In this document: piece after piece, positions 34,021 through 45,696 of the stretch
Layout of the letters: every line of letters starts with the position of its first letter
Position numbering within the stretch: position 1 is the stretch's first letter
DNA from: Heterohyrax brucei
Taxonomy: Eukaryota > Chordata > Mammalia > Hyracoidea > Procaviidae
Assembly (NCBI GenBank): GCA_028571685.1
Contig: CM053146.1
Span: 24,401,431 to 24,465,430, forward strand
DNA: 64,000 nt
Direction: 5' to 3'
Translations under genes and position numbers: made by a program
The notes under the pieces: model-generated
What the model was told of the DNA's origin: nothing
The model's database searches: none
The model's input: only the letters and a program-made list of their open reading frames with translations

Positions 34021-34402
34021 TCTGGACATTTAGTGTAGTCCTCACTTCACTTAGATGGTCAGAGAATTGTAACTGGTGGTTTCTTAGGAGAAAATATTAA
34101 CCTAAGTCTTTCTCCGTAGTTTTCTTAGCCCTACTTACTTTAAAGCTATTAGTTGTACTGAGACCTTACTTACATCAGTAGGTTTTCATAGAATGAATTT
34201 CACAGGTGTAAAAGTAATTTTTATGAGGATATTTGTATACTAAAGACATACAAACCAGTTGCACCAAAATACCTATGTCAAATTATTGAGTATCTACAAC
34301 CCTCACCCAGTGCTTGATCTGAATGAGATAAAAATGACAAACACATCTGTGGGCAAGATAACTAAAAGTTTGACAGGTTTATTGATGGCAGTGACGTTCA
34401 AC

Positions 34403-34462
34403 TTGGTTGATGCTGTTAGGTGCCATCAAGTTGGTTTCAACTCATAGCAACCCCAAGTACAA
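34403..34462 (-). repeat. RTE/AfroSINE tail fragment, antisense
   Basis: 'gatgctgttaggtgccatc' and 'aagttggtttcaactcatag' match the reversed tail. Nothing else of the element is present. Confidence 0.7.
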
Positions 34463-34529
34463 CCATATTTCTAGCTTTGGCTACTTGGTTATAACTGAGA
34501 TCCCAACCAGGAATTCCTATGTAGTTGCT

Positions 34530-35600
34530 CATGAATTTTTTTTTTTTCTGTCTTTCTTTTTTCTTTAATTGCAATTAAATGAAAGTTTATAATCCAAGTC
34601 AGTTTGCTGTTTAAAACCTCAAGCACCCACCTCTCTGCAACTCTGTCTGCTCTCACCCTGTGACCACACACTCTTGCTTTCCACTTTTTACTCCAGTATC
34701 CACTCAACCAACACTTGTTGCCTCTCCACTCCGTTCCATTCTGCAAAGAAACCAGTTGGACAGCCTTATATATGTATTAAACCATAAAGTACACACATCA
34801 CCTCCATCACTCTATGTCCCATAGGCCAATGTTTGTCTGAAGTGTTGGCTTCAGTGCTGGTTTCAGCTCTGGACTAGCAGTAAGTTCAGGGGCCATGTTC
34901 TTAGGGGACCTTCCGGGTTGTCACGCTATCAGTTCTGACCTTTTAATATAGTTTTTGATCTGCATACCTCTTTTTACTGTCAGAAACTCTCCATTGTGTT
35001 CCCTATCGGGGCTGTCTTCAGTGGCGGACAGGCACCATCTAGTTCTTCTGATCCCATGCTAATGAAGTCTCCCAGTCATATGAGTCCTTCTGTCTCCTGG
35101 GCTTATTTTCCCTCTTATCTTTGATGATCTTGATTTTCATCTGCTCTAGATGGGTTGGGACCAGTTGATGTTCCTCAGATGGCAGCTTGCTGGCTTTTAA
35201 GACCCCAGGCACCTCTCACCAATATGGGATGCAGGACAATCTCTTAGGAAAAGACTAGTTATGCCAGTTGACTTCAGTGACCTCTGAAACTATGTTCCCT
35301 AAACCTCTGGCCCTGCAACTCTGTCCTTTAAAATGTTGCATTGTATTTAGGAAACCTTTTAGCTCATGATGTTGTCCAGTTTTACTGACCTACCTTTCAC
35401 TGCATGCTGTCACTCCCTTCACCTAACTGAATTCCTATCAACTATCTAATCTATGAGTAACTCCTCCCCACCCCACTTTTTCTAGCCATCTAAGAGTATT
35501 TCTGTATGTAATCCTTTTCTTAAGTTCTCATAATAGTGGTCTATACAATATTTGTCCTTTTCCAGCTACTGATTTGACTCGGTGTAATGTCTTACAGAGG
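34530..35600 (-). mobile_element. L1 LINE 3' UTR and end of ORF2, antisense
   Basis: The internal stretch 'cttttaagaccccaggcacc' with 'tctcaccaatatggg' is the same 3'-UTR block seen at about 50150 in the L1 at 49495. The final part, 'taatagtggtctatacaata' with 'tttgtccttttccagc', is the ORF2-proximal end. It is an older and more diverged copy. Confidence 0.7.
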
Positions 35601-35639
35601 ATTCCAGGCTAGCTCATGAAGTTTTTACAACACTCCCTA

Positions 35640-36115
35640 GGTGATTGTGTTTTTTAGTAACCAAGACTGAAAATTTATTCTCTCTCAGTCTAGTAGGCTG
35701 AAAGTCTGTAGTCAAGGCATCAGCGTCAGGACAAAGCTTTCTCTGGAGGTATCGGAGGAAGATCCTTGTGATTAATCTTCCTCTGGAGGAGGAGCTTCTT
35801 CATGCAGGAACCCCACGTCCAAAGGACTCGCTGTGCTGCCAACACTTTCTTGGTGGGATGAGGTCCCTGCTCTCTTCTTGCTTTCCTTTCCTTTTATCTT
35901 TTGTAACATAAAAGGTGGTACAGTCCACATTTTAAGAAAACTCTTTTCACAGTGAATCAGGGATGTGACCTTAATAAGTGTGTCATAATCCCAGCCTAAT
36001 CCTCTTCAACATAAAATTACAATTACACAATAGAGGACAGCCACACAGTACTGGGTATCATGGTCTAACTAAATTGACATGTATTTGGGGGGAACATAAT
36101 TCAATCCATGATAGA
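35640..36115 (+). repeat. Unclassified dispersed element, copy 1
   Basis: The shared blocks are 'ctagtaggctgaaagtctg', 'aggagcttcttcatgcagg', 'aaccccacgtccaaagga', 'ggacagccacacagtactgg' and 'acataattcaatccatgat'. The same blocks in the same order occur at 55095-55620. I recognise the family from elephant sequence but cannot name it. Confidence 0.65.
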
Positions 36116-37654
36116 CAATAATGCAAATCGTTATGAGTGCAAGGCTGATTCCTTTTTAAGGTAACACTCAGATGCACCTACACTCTCCAACCTTTTTACC
36201 AATTCTGATTCCAACTGTCCCTCCCACAGCGCTGTACATTCTTCTGGGTTCAGTAATCCATTGCAGTGGCCACACAGAACTCTCAGATTGTAGTTACCAT
36301 TAAGTGGTTTATTACAGAATTAACAGACTACAATTTAGGATCAGAGTCAGTAAGCTACACCTCAGGATCAGAATCAGGAAGCATGTAGGCATCTGAAGAT
36401 GAGAACACATCCCACTCTTCAGTGGAAACAGCTTTCTCAACTTCTCTCAGTCCCTCAGGACAGGCCTCTTCTCAGTCTCGTCAAGGTAAGCCCCCCTCTC
36501 AGCCCTGTGAGGACCCCTTCCAGGCCTGTTACCACCGACTCTACTGCAGACCTATTTTTGTCTTCAGTGTTACAGCTCTTTTATATTACATCTCTTTTAG
36601 GAGATTCATTGCCTTAGCTGTCTATGCATCATCTCTTTTCTCTTTTTCTCCTTTTTGCCTCTTCCTGCTTCCTATCTTCCTGTTTGTGTTTATAAAACCT
36701 CTGTTGAAATTGACTACATATATACATAACTCTTTGTCAATTTTAAAGCAAGACCCCTTTCCAGGTGAGGATCGTAAACTGACTAATCCTCTCTGAGTAG
36801 GCCACAGACAATTCATCTGCGTAGTAGGCTATAGTCACCTTATTTGCCTAGTCCATAGGCACTTCATTTGCATAGGTCATTGCCCAGTCCCCGCAGGGTA
36901 CATGCCAGACAAAAATACCAAATCAGACAGGGCAGGCCAGACAAAAAATATCAAACCAAGTTGTTTACAGCTTAACCAGGAAATGTAGCAAACCCCCTGG
37001 AGTAGAAAACTAGAACAAAGAAAATCCCTTGGGGCTGAGGCAGAAAGTCTCTCAAGCTGCTTTTCCAGAGAACCAGGGCAAAAGTTCACATAAAGGAATT
37101 CATGTCACATACTTTGATAACTGAATTCCCCTCTTAGCTGTGTGCACATAAATAGAGAATTCATATCTGTTAGATCCTTACTCTGCTCTATGATAGGCAT
37201 GTCATTCATCGGGTAGATATTTTTGAGGCCTGTTTATAGGCCTAGGAATTAAGGCCTGGCAATCTACTTTGAAAACTCTGGCAATGAAAACTCTGTAGAT
37301 CACAAAGTTTTGATCTGCTCTCCATCACAGGAACTATGCAAGCCTGGGCCATGCTTCATTCCGTTGAGCATGGGTCACCGTGTGTCAGGCTGGCTTGACA
37401 GCAGCTAGCAGCAAACACTCTGCAGGCTGTGCTAAGCACTGCGGTTACAGAAGTGAATAGCTGTAACCTGTGCTCCTCACAGGGCTGGGAAGAAAAGCCA
37501 CACAGAGACAAGTATAGTACAGAAGTGTAATTCTGTAGGAATGTTGTAGGAATGCAGGTAGGGCATCTCTCCTAGCTCAAGAAGGCTTCCTGAGGCAGGT
37601 GACTCCAGAACTGAGTGTTCCTAGATGATGAGAAGCTAGGCAGAGGTGGCCCAC

Positions 37655-37830
37655 CATTTTTTATGTGTTATCTCCATTCTCATAAAACTGTCCTGTGAGG
37701 TGACAGTATCGTTAGCCTCAGTTTTCAGGTAAGGGAGCAGTCTCCTGAGCCAGGTAAGTTGTTCATGGTCACAGAGTTCATGAGAGGTGGACCCATGACC
37801 CACACTGAGGTCCTTTCCCACATCATCTTG
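37655..37830 (-). repeat. MIR fragment
   Basis: 'tgttatctccattctcataa', 'agcctcagttttcaggtaag' and 'catggtcacagagttcatg' follow the reverse MIR order. Confidence 0.65.
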
Positions 37831-37884
37831 ATCCTCCATCATTTCTCTGAGCTGCCAGTGTGGCTAATCTAGCCCTTTCTCCCT

Positions 37885-38410
37885 GGGACTTTTTATTTAT
37901 TTATTTTATTATGATTGAATGAAAATGTACATTCCCATATAAATTTGCACACTCACCTATATGCAGCTCCCACTGCTCTCCCTGCCCAGTGACAGCACAG
38001 TCCTCCTCTCTGCTCCATATGTGTCCTGTCCTCCCAACAGTCTCCTATCCCCTCCTCTCCACCCACTCCCCTTCCTCCAATAAGAGGTCAGCAGGATGAT
38101 ATCCTATAGATGCATAGAACCATAAAGTGCACACATAGATACGGTCACTCTGTGTCACCAAGTCCAATCCATTCCTGTCCGAAGAGTTGACCTCCATTAT
38201 GATTTATGGACAGGGGAGGCATCAGAACCAGGTACCGTGCTCCCAGGGGAACCCCAAGGCCCCTGGACCATCAATTGTGATCTTTTAGTGGAGACCTCAG
38301 GGTGCGGTCCTATTTATTCTTGTGTTGCCAGTGAGGCTCAGCTTCGTGAGCTCCATCACAGTTATCACTGGTGCTAGCAGGGCACCATCCAGACTTTTTA
38401 AATGCCTCTT
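37885..38410 (-). mobile_element. L1 3' UTR-like fragment, antisense
   Basis: After 'tttatttatttattttatt', the sequence 'gattgaatgaaaatgtacat' and 'gcatagaaccataaagtgca' parallels 34560-34790 in the neighbouring L1 copy. It also resembles the afrotherian L1 3' UTR in layout. No ORF2 part is present. Confidence 0.5.
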
Positions 38411-38805
38411 TTGGTACCTAGAAAACCTTGTCAACAGCTAGGCTTTGTTTCCTGTGATTTCAAGTTGTATCATGAGGGAGAGATGACATGATAGCCTCCT
38501 ATCCTTGCCTTCTTCCTCCCAAGATGCCTCGCGTGATGCACTTGTGAGACACCCTCCTGTCCCTTACCCTGACGTGGAGGTTCTTCTGGCCCCTCACTGG
38601 GCTTTTGGCTGGGCCAGTCACAACTAACCGTGTGCCGTTAGCCTGCAGAAGCTGAGCAAAGACTCTCACATGCTCTGGGGCTCTTTCATAGACCCAGCAG
38701 AGCAAATGCCATGCTCCGACAGAGCTGAGTCATGGGAGTAAGGGGAGACTTCAGATTGTTTTAATACATTTCTTTATTCATGTGCTGATTTCTTTGCATT
38801 TACAG

Positions 38806-38888
38806 TTTCTGCAGTCCACAAGGAAACCAAGCAGTTCTTCACTTTATATAATACCCTGGATGATAAAAAAGTATATTTGGAAAAAGAG
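38806..38888 (+). CDS. CCDC93: CCDC93 exon (about residues 508-535)
   Basis: The split codon A+TT gives Ile, then [19 protein letters not shown] and KKVYLEKE. It is 83 bases (phase 1 in, phase 0 out). The acceptor is 'ttgcatttacag' and the donor 'gtaaca', which is weak. The residues appear unchanged from human. [14 protein letters not shown] is a dense hydrophobic signature expected at an interface of the C-terminal scaffold. The exon pairs with the preceding one: losing either alone breaks the frame. Confidence 0.97.
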
Positions 38889-39429
38889 GTAACAACCTTT
38901 GTAATAGAAAATAACTGTATTAGATGAGAAGTGCAGTTGGCCTTAGGAAGTCTTAATGAACTTGATGTCTGGGAGGTGTCCAGTTTAAGTGGAAGGAAGA
39001 CTTGCTTTGTGTCAGGTAAGAAAGGTGCACAGGTCTTACGATCTCATGTTGTTTGGGGTGAAGTGAAACTAGTAGGCAAGCCTTTTCTTACTAGTGCCTG
39101 GTAAGAAATGCTGTGATAAAGGTAAAAATAGTTGCAGCTTGACAGAAGAAGTCCTAGGGTAGGTAAAACTTCAGTTTGAGTTTTAAAGGAAGGGAGGGAC
39201 CAGCTAAATTAAATGGGGATGATGGACTTGTCGTACTTTATATGGTAAATACCAGTTTCATCGCGGGTAGATACAGGCCTGGACACAGGGGTTTGATGTG
39301 GGCACTGACACCGCCCTCTTTCTTTGTTTCTCTCACTTGGGTTAGATCCACTTAGGATTCAGGGCTTCCTGGTGTGACTGGTGCACAGCTATGTTAAAAA
39401 ACAAAGAAGAGCAATACAGTAGCAGACCA

Positions 39430-39570
39430 GTGTAGTAGAAGGAGCATGAGCTGTGGAATTGGACAGATTGGGTCTTTGTTGGACCGCATCATCCTCACCT
39501 GTAAAATGGGGATGACATCTGCTTCATTTATAGGATGGCTGTAAAGATGAAATGGGAAAAGGTTATTGGT
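39430..39570 (+). repeat. MIR
   Basis: 'aaggagcatgagctgtggaa' and 'cctcacctgtaaaatgggga' followed by 'ggatggctgtaaagatgaaa' is the sense MIR order. Confidence 0.75.
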
Positions 39571-39807
39571 AGAGCCTCAGACATGTTAGTTCCCCATTCA
39601 CCTCCTCGCCTCTGAGGTTCATGGGGTATCTTTCGTGTTACCATCACCCTGCAGCCTGCATGAATTGCCTTTCTAATGCAAATAATATTAGAAGTGTATC
39701 TTTTACCTGAACCCAAATGGAGGGAGTCGTAATTATCATCACTTCTGTTATTTGCTCTCGGTCCAGTGGGATAATTACCTTCCTTATTGGAAGGCACTTC
39801 TTCATGG

Positions 39808-39972
39808 AAGACTGGTGGAGTAGAGGTTAAGAATTTAGCTGCTAACCGTAAGGTCAGCTGTTCAAAGCCACCAGATGCTCCTTGAAAACTCAATGGGACA
39901 GTTCTGCTCTGTCCTGCAGGGTTGCTAATGAGTTAGAATTTACTGGCAGCAGTGGTTTTTTGGTTTGGTTTC
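39808..39972 (+). repeat. AfroSINE
   Basis: The copy has 'gactggtggagtagaggtta', 'taaggtcagctgttcaaagc', 'gatgctccttgaaaactc' and 'gttgctaatgagttagaatt', ending 'ttttttggtttggttt'. Confidence 0.93.
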
Positions 39973-40048
39973 TTAAGGAGGAGATGAGTTTTCTTTCTGT
40001 CCAGGGCTTTATACAGTGACTGACACTTAATAGGCATTTGAAAATGTT

Positions 40049-40253
40049 TGGAATCCAGTGGCTGTCGAGTCGATTATGACTCATGGCAACTTTGTGTGTA
40101 AGAATAGAACTGCTCCTTACGGTTCTCAGTGACCGATCTTTTGAAAGTAGATCACCAGGGCTTTCTTCTAAGGTACATCAGAGTAGACTCATCAGAGCAG
40201 ACTTTTAGTTAGCAGCCAGGCCTGTTATCTGTTGGTACCACCCTGAGACTCCA
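40049..40253 (-). repeat. AfroSINE-related SINE, long form, antisense
   Basis: 'gtggctgtcgagtcgattat' and 'aagaatagaactgctcctt' are followed by the long middle 'agtagatcaccagggctttc' and end 'tggtaccaccctgagact'. Confidence 0.85.
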
Positions 40254-41155
40254 GTGTTTAAATAGGAGAGTGCAGCTTGGAGGATTTAGATCAAACTTAG
40301 GGGATAGCTCAACCCTGCGCCTGGGGCTTCACTGATGAGAAAAAACCCTTCCAACTCTAACTTAGGGTCAGGCCAGCCCCTTCTCAGAAGGCTTTGAACT
40401 GTTATCAGCAATGTTGAAAGTTACTGTATTCTTTAAAAATTAGGAGTGTTCTAGAGAGTGAGGGTTGGGCTTTTCCCTTTGAAGCCATGTTAATGCAGCT
40501 AGAACTTGTTTGAATAAATTGTTTATTTTACTCTAAATACTTTTGCGCCTCTGATGTTTTAGCTTGGAAACACCCCTGTGAAGTCGTAAGGCCAAAAATA
40601 GTTTCCATGTTACAAGCTGTGAACTTGAGGCCAAGCAGGGTAAATGGTCAGTCCAGAGATCAAAAATTGAGTTAGTAACACAGCCTGAGAAACAGCGTAG
40701 GTTTCTGACTCAGGCTTTTCCCCGACTGTATCACTGGACAGACAGACAGCCAGTTAACCAAGGTGGGTACATTGGCAGGAAGATTCTATGGGAAAGAATG
40801 GTGTTCTTACTCTCCCCTGACTGACTCCCGCTAAGCGGGTACCTACAAAGGAGGGAAAGACCCCTGATGTTAGTTTAGTGTCTTTTCACCTGGGATTTGG
40901 GTCTCTTCGGAGAGCTATCTTTCTACAGTCTGGTGGTAATAGATTGTAGGAAGAGCAAGGAAGTAGCCATAGGAAAAACTACGGGGCAAAGAGCATGTTG
41001 TTCTTGTTTTTTCATGTGTTACTGTAAACTACATAAACATAAGACATTTCCTTTTCAGAAAACATAACTGGAGACTAGGCAAACATTTAAACCTTGAGGT
41101 AGGGTAGAAATCTCTCAACCTTTTGCTTACAGAGTTTGTATGTTTACTTTTCCAG

Positions 41156-41193
41156 ATTAGCCTTCTGAACTCAATTCACGAAAACTTCTCCCA
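41156..41193 (+). CDS. CCDC93: CCDC93 short exon (about residues 536-548)
   Basis: At 38 bases this is the shortest internal coding exon in view. It encodes ISLLNSIHENFS and ends in CA, which joins A from the next exon to make Gln. The acceptor is 'acttttccag' and the donor 'gtaagta', both strong, as expected for so short an exon. The residues match human. It is phase 0 in and phase 2 out, so skipping it would shift the frame unless the next exon (85 bases) were lost with it. Confidence 0.95.
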
Positions 41194-42765
41194 GTAAGTA
41201 CTGTCAGTCCTCCTCCCAAGAATGCCTTGCTGTGCTCTGTACTTTTGGGTTCTGTTGACCTTCTGTTGCAGTGGGGTGATGGAAAAGGCACACCAAAACT
41301 TGGGCTGGAGTGAGCAGCTCACATGCAGCCCTGTCACTGAATGCAGACAGGTCGTGGTTTATAGCGCCTCTGAGTTTCTGAGCAAATATGATGATGTTAG
41401 AATGGATTTTACAAACTCCATGGAAGATCTTAGGAGAAAAGTTAATTTTCATATGATTTGACTATGCCTGTCCAGTATAAGCAAATGCCAGTGGCATGAT
41501 AATTATGTGCTATGGCTGCTAACCAAAAGGTTGGTGATTCATATCCAGCAGGCACTCCTTGGAAACTCGATGGGAGCAATTCTGCTGTGTCCTGTAGGGT
41601 CACTATGAGTCAGAATCAACTCAGTGGCAGTGGGTTTGGTGTAGCTACTATACTCTCCTTTTATATTAATTTCATCTTGTAAGATGAACTTAATGCCATT
41701 CCCTGTTTCCCACATGGAGACGCTTTAAAATTTGGTTAATAGTCTGTATAATTTGTTTAACAGAATTTCAAAATCTTATGGTGAGTTTTGTTTTTAAATT
41801 AAAGAACATTCTTTAAGCTACTTTATTCAGGCAACAGTTTATTTCTTCAAAACTTGAATGGCAGTGCCATCCTGTACCCAGATCACACCAGCCTCCACTC
41901 TGCCTGTCAGCCTTCCTGTTTCTCAGGTAGTTCTGAGTTGCTGTCTGTGTGGCAGACTTCCTTTTTCCCCAGTGCAGACTACTTCTGTCCGTAAACAACT
42001 GACCGTCGGTAAAGCTGCCTGAGATCTTAATGGGTTATAGGTCCAGGTTTTCAGTTGCTTTGCTAATTGAAAAGAGAAAAAAAAAGAAAGATAGCTCTGT
42101 GGTAAGATTCAAATCAGTAACTTACTATCTTGTGACATTTCTAAAAATGGTGCCACCATCCTCATTTCCTGATCACTGAGAGACCCTGGGGTTTGATTAT
42201 TGCTGTGAAGAGTTCTTCAACCGTCAGCCTGTCCTTTGGAAGCATTCTCAGTTCCTGGTGTGTGTGCACCCTGATCCTTCAGATGTCAGTACCACTGCAG
42301 AGCTATGTCAAGGGAAATGATCGAAGAGACTCAGGAATCTATTTGTTTAACTGCATCTTTGAGAAACAACAAGCATTTCTACCCCTGGTTGAGAGAACAC
42401 AGAAATGTGTACAGATCTTGAGTAGCATCTCCAAATGTTTAGGTTTCTGAAAATTGAATTTGCTTCTTAAACAGTACCTGCAGTAGTCCAAAGTAAAAGA
42501 TATTTTTGTCATTATAGGCAGTTCATTGTATGTCAGGCAGAGTGAGAAAACAATTAATATTCAAATAAGCACAGGCTAATTTTCATCCTCCCTCAGGGGT
42601 CTAAAATGCTTTAAGTGCTTAGAACCTCAGTGGCCCCCATGGGTCCAGTGTACCTTCAAAGGCCTGGCTGCCTCTTTGGGTACCATCTGGTTAACAGACT
42701 GACTCCTTGTCCTCCCACCCCTGGGTTCTGTGTGCTGGTTACATCTCTGCTGGTTTTTGTTTCAG
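41194..42765. other. CCDC93: CCDC93 intron, 1.6 kb
   Basis: The intron contains one AfroSINE at 41491. The rest is unassigned. Confidence 0.82.
41491..41642 (+). repeat. AfroSINE, 5' end missing
   Basis: It starts within the head ('tatgtgctatggctgctaac'), then 'aaaaggttggtgattcata', 'ggcactccttggaaactcg' and 'ggtcactatgagtcagaat'. It is otherwise well preserved. Confidence 0.93.
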
Positions 42766-42850
42766 AGCCATGGCCTCCCCTGCTTCCCGGGACCAGTTTT
42801 TACGTCAGATGGAACAGATCGTGGAAGGAATTAAACAAAGTAGAATGAAG
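42766..42850 (+). CDS. CCDC93: CCDC93 exon (about residues 548-576)
   Basis: After completing Gln (CA+A), the exon encodes [20 protein letters not shown] then GIKQSRMK. It is 85 bases (phase 2 in, phase 0 out). The acceptor is 'gtttttgtttcag'. The donor 'gtcaga' is unusually weak (C at +3, G absent at +5), so use of this site depends on the strong exon 3' context AAG. Human has SPAARDQ as I recall, so one Ala-to-Ser change is visible. Confidence 0.96.
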
Positions 42851-44909
42851 GTCAGATGGCTTATATTTCTGTCCCCTAAATCAATAAGTTTGACCTTAGA
42901 AAAACAATATTATCTCTGAAATATAGGACAGCTTTCCCACTAGTGGTAGAAAAGCCCCTGGGGAGAACACGGGCCTCCTTTGGTGGTTCTAGGAGTGCGG
43001 TCTCAAGCCTGAGGACACTGAACTGTTACTGTGTATTGAACACCTGGGAGCAGTATTATGCCATTTTGCAGATTAGGATAGTGACTCTTAAAGCAGGTTC
43101 CCTTTCTTGTCTAGAATCACTTCCTCTCTGGATCTTTGGTCGTGAATTTCTGTCTTTAGAGGTTTATTCCATAGACTTCAAGAACATTTTAGTTTTTAAG
43201 AGCCCCTTACGAAAAATGAGATAGCGGTACCACTGAATAGTACACGTAGAAATGGTTGAATTGGTGTATTTTTTGCTGTGTATGTTCTTAACAACAAATT
43301 TAAAAAAAGCAAACTGAGGCAGTTGTACTCTGTCATAAGGGTTCATGGTAAATCGAAAGCCAACACAGTGGCACGATACAGCAGCGACATAAAAAATGCA
43401 AGCAGTTACTGAAAAGAGTTCTTTTAAAGTGAGAGGAGATTGAGGCCAAGAATTCAAGAAAGAGAAGAGTAAGATTGAAACGGGGCAGTGGTAGGGACAC
43501 AGGGGTGGGAGACAGCTATACAGAGACTCCTTCTTCTGTCAGCAGGTGGTTTCCCTGGCCGGGTGGCTCAGCATGTGGAACATGTGTTGTCCACAGTGAA
43601 GCAGTCCTACTGGGTATTTGTACAACCAGCGTGCTGATGCAATTTCCTGCTGCTGTTCCCAAAGTGAATCCTAACTAGTACTTCCATATAGCTCTTGTTT
43701 CAGTCCTGTTCAAAAACTGTTACTAGTGACAAACATGATTTTTCAGACAAGCCAGCCCCAGAAATGAGAGCAGACAGAAGTCAGCACTCACCTGTGCAAG
43801 ATAACTCTTACCCAGAGAGTGAGCATGGCTGTTCTTGATGATCTGGTTGTGAGGTGGGTGGAAGACAGAGAACCTGGCTAACTAAGACTGCAACAGTCCA
43901 GGTCACAATAGAGGACCATCCCCACCCCTGCCACTGCTCCTTGGGAGTCGCTCAGCTCACGAAAAAGGACTGTAGGAACTCGTTGGAGTTTCCAGTCCTT
44001 CGGTGGGAATCCTGTTTACTAGGAGAGATATTCCTGAAATAGGAAATGGAACTGATCTCAATACTATCCATTCCCCCAGGCTTCGTGCCGTTGGCACATC
44101 AGTGCTGGTGGTAAAGGAAGCTGCGTTTGTGTCCCTGTCCCTGTCCTCACCCCAACCCTAGCTCCTCCCACTAGGTGGATGTTCAGCACCCTCAGGGTAG
44201 AAAGGGCTCTCTTTCTCAGATCGGTCTCCAGTGGCTAATGTACCACCTGATTCACAGTGAACACTGAAGAACTATTAGTCACATGAGTGAATAGTTCATT
44301 GAACTTGGAAAGCAGGTCTCAGAGGGCCCAGATAGAGTTTGAGTATTCAGAGGTACAGGATTGGAACAAGTGTGTCTTGCTTTGCACTGACTCACTTGAA
44401 TGATCGTGTTTTGGTGTGTTTGTTGCGAAAAAAGAAAACACCATAGCCCTCCCTGCAGTGGTGCCATGATGGGTCCTGCTCAGGGGGTGTGGCTGGGGAG
44501 TCAGTGTCCTTTCAGAATACAGGTTTCCCAAAACTGTGAGGCTCAGGGTGTTCATGTAATAGAACAGCGTTAGGTACAGGTTAAGAGGACAAGTATTAAC
44601 AGTCTGCCGAACAGCTCAGGAGTAAAGGAGGAAATGGATCGCCAGATCTTTCTTCTCAAGTGCGTCTGGATGGATTCAAACTGCTGACTTTTTAGTTAGC
44701 AGTGAGTACTACTTGCCCCGCCCCCCACCACGCCCCCTAGAAACTCCTGCTTTAACTTACAGACCATGTAACTCAAATGACAGAAGAGTGGGGGCTTTTG
44801 TCTTTTGTGATCAGGTGTTTTCTTGTACTGATAACTGCAAAGCATTCTCAGCCTGTAGTCTTTGGTCAGAGATGCCTTTTCACCACTGTTTCCCAAAATG
44901 TTTCAATAG
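42851..44909. other. CCDC93: CCDC93 intron, 2.1 kb
   Basis: Only a short SINE remnant at 44635 is recognised. The rest has overlapping short open frames on both strands with no recognisable product. Confidence 0.8.
44635..44705 (-). repeat. AfroSINE fragment, antisense
   Basis: 'gatcgccagatctttcttct' and 'ggattcaaactgctgacttt' with 'tagttagcagtg' match the reversed head half of a long-form copy. Confidence 0.65.
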
Positions 44910-45023
44910 ATGGAAAAGAAGAAGCAAGAAAACAAAATGAGAAGAGACCAGTTGAATGACCAGTACTTGGAACTGTTAGAAAAACAGAGACTCTACTTTA
45001 AGACAGTGAAAGAATTCAAGGAG
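44910..45023 (+). CDS. CCDC93: CCDC93 exon (about residues 577-614)
   Basis: Thirty-eight codons encode [20 protein letters not shown] then [18 protein letters not shown]. Phase is 0 at both edges. The acceptor is 'atgtttcaatag' and the donor 'gtaagag'. The sequence appears unchanged from human. It is a strongly charged helix with regular leucine spacing and forms the last long coiled coil. The first codon is ATG, but this is an internal splice-in codon and not a start. Confidence 0.97.
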
Positions 45024-45419
45024 GTAAGAGGAAGGGTGGGCAAGGCTGTTACGGCATGGTTTATGCTCGCCTCAGAATGAGCCTTTAGAAAGCAGAGCCA
45101 AATGTTGGGTGACATTCGTCTGGCCCGTAATGGTAAGTAGCAGTTTGGCAGAGTGATCAGGACAGCGAAGTGTGGCATCTAGAGATTTCAGAATGGCCTT
45201 GTTCTGTGACCCATGTTTAGGCTCTAAGTGGGTGTCCTGAGAGACAGCGCATCTTTCTTTTCATTTTCTAATGTGAAGTGGACTGTAACTGTAACTATGT
45301 TGTAAGTACAGTATTGTCATCAGCCCACATTCAAGGCCCACCTGGAAACAACATTTGTTTAAGAATGCAGATGTGGCCCCCTCTACCTGCTGGTTCTTGG
45401 CCTTGAGAAGCTGTGTAGG

Positions 45420-45500
45420 AAGACAGTGAGCTTTGAAGAGGGACAGGCTTGGGTTCAGACCTCATGTTTGCCACTTATCAGCCATGTAAGTGGGCTGTAA
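45420..45500 (+). repeat. MIR 5' fragment
   Basis: 'agtgagctttgaagaggg', 'caggcttgggttcagacc' and 'gccacttatcagccatgtaa' are the tRNA-related 5' part of MIR in sense orientation. Confidence 0.65.
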
Positions 45501-45696
45501 TCTAGTATACCCATATTCTGGTTTCCTGTTTGATGAGTTCCTGTTATGGTCGGAGGAAAGGGATAGATCTCCCAGCATGTGTCAACACATACTAGCTCTG
45601 GACATTCATCTGCATTTTGTTTGTCCTCCCTTTCCTCCCTGCATTTGGAAAGTTACTTTCTGTTGTGCCAGAAAGAAACAGTTGTCACGTCCTCCC

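Larger units (their letters stand above)
32484..38805. other. CCDC93: CCDC93 intron, 6.3 kb
   Basis: The intron holds two L2 fragments (about 33.0-34.0 kb), a SINE/RTE tail at 34403, an antisense L1 3' region (34530-35600), an unclassified dispersed element (35640-36115), an antisense MIR (37655) and another antisense L1 3' UTR (37885-38410). In 36120-37650 I see nothing I can name; open frames there (for example 36422-36796, 124 codons) have no recognisable product. Confidence 0.8.
38889..41155. other. CCDC93: CCDC93 intron, 2.3 kb
   Basis: The intron contains a sense MIR near 39430, an AfroSINE at 39808 and a long-form antisense SINE at 40049. Nothing is assigned in 40260-41150. Confidence 0.82.

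Noticed and set aside
44910-45023. ATG at the first codon of the exon as an alternative translation start
   Set aside because: It directly follows an acceptor and continues the frame from the preceding exon. There is no promoter or 5' UTR evidence.
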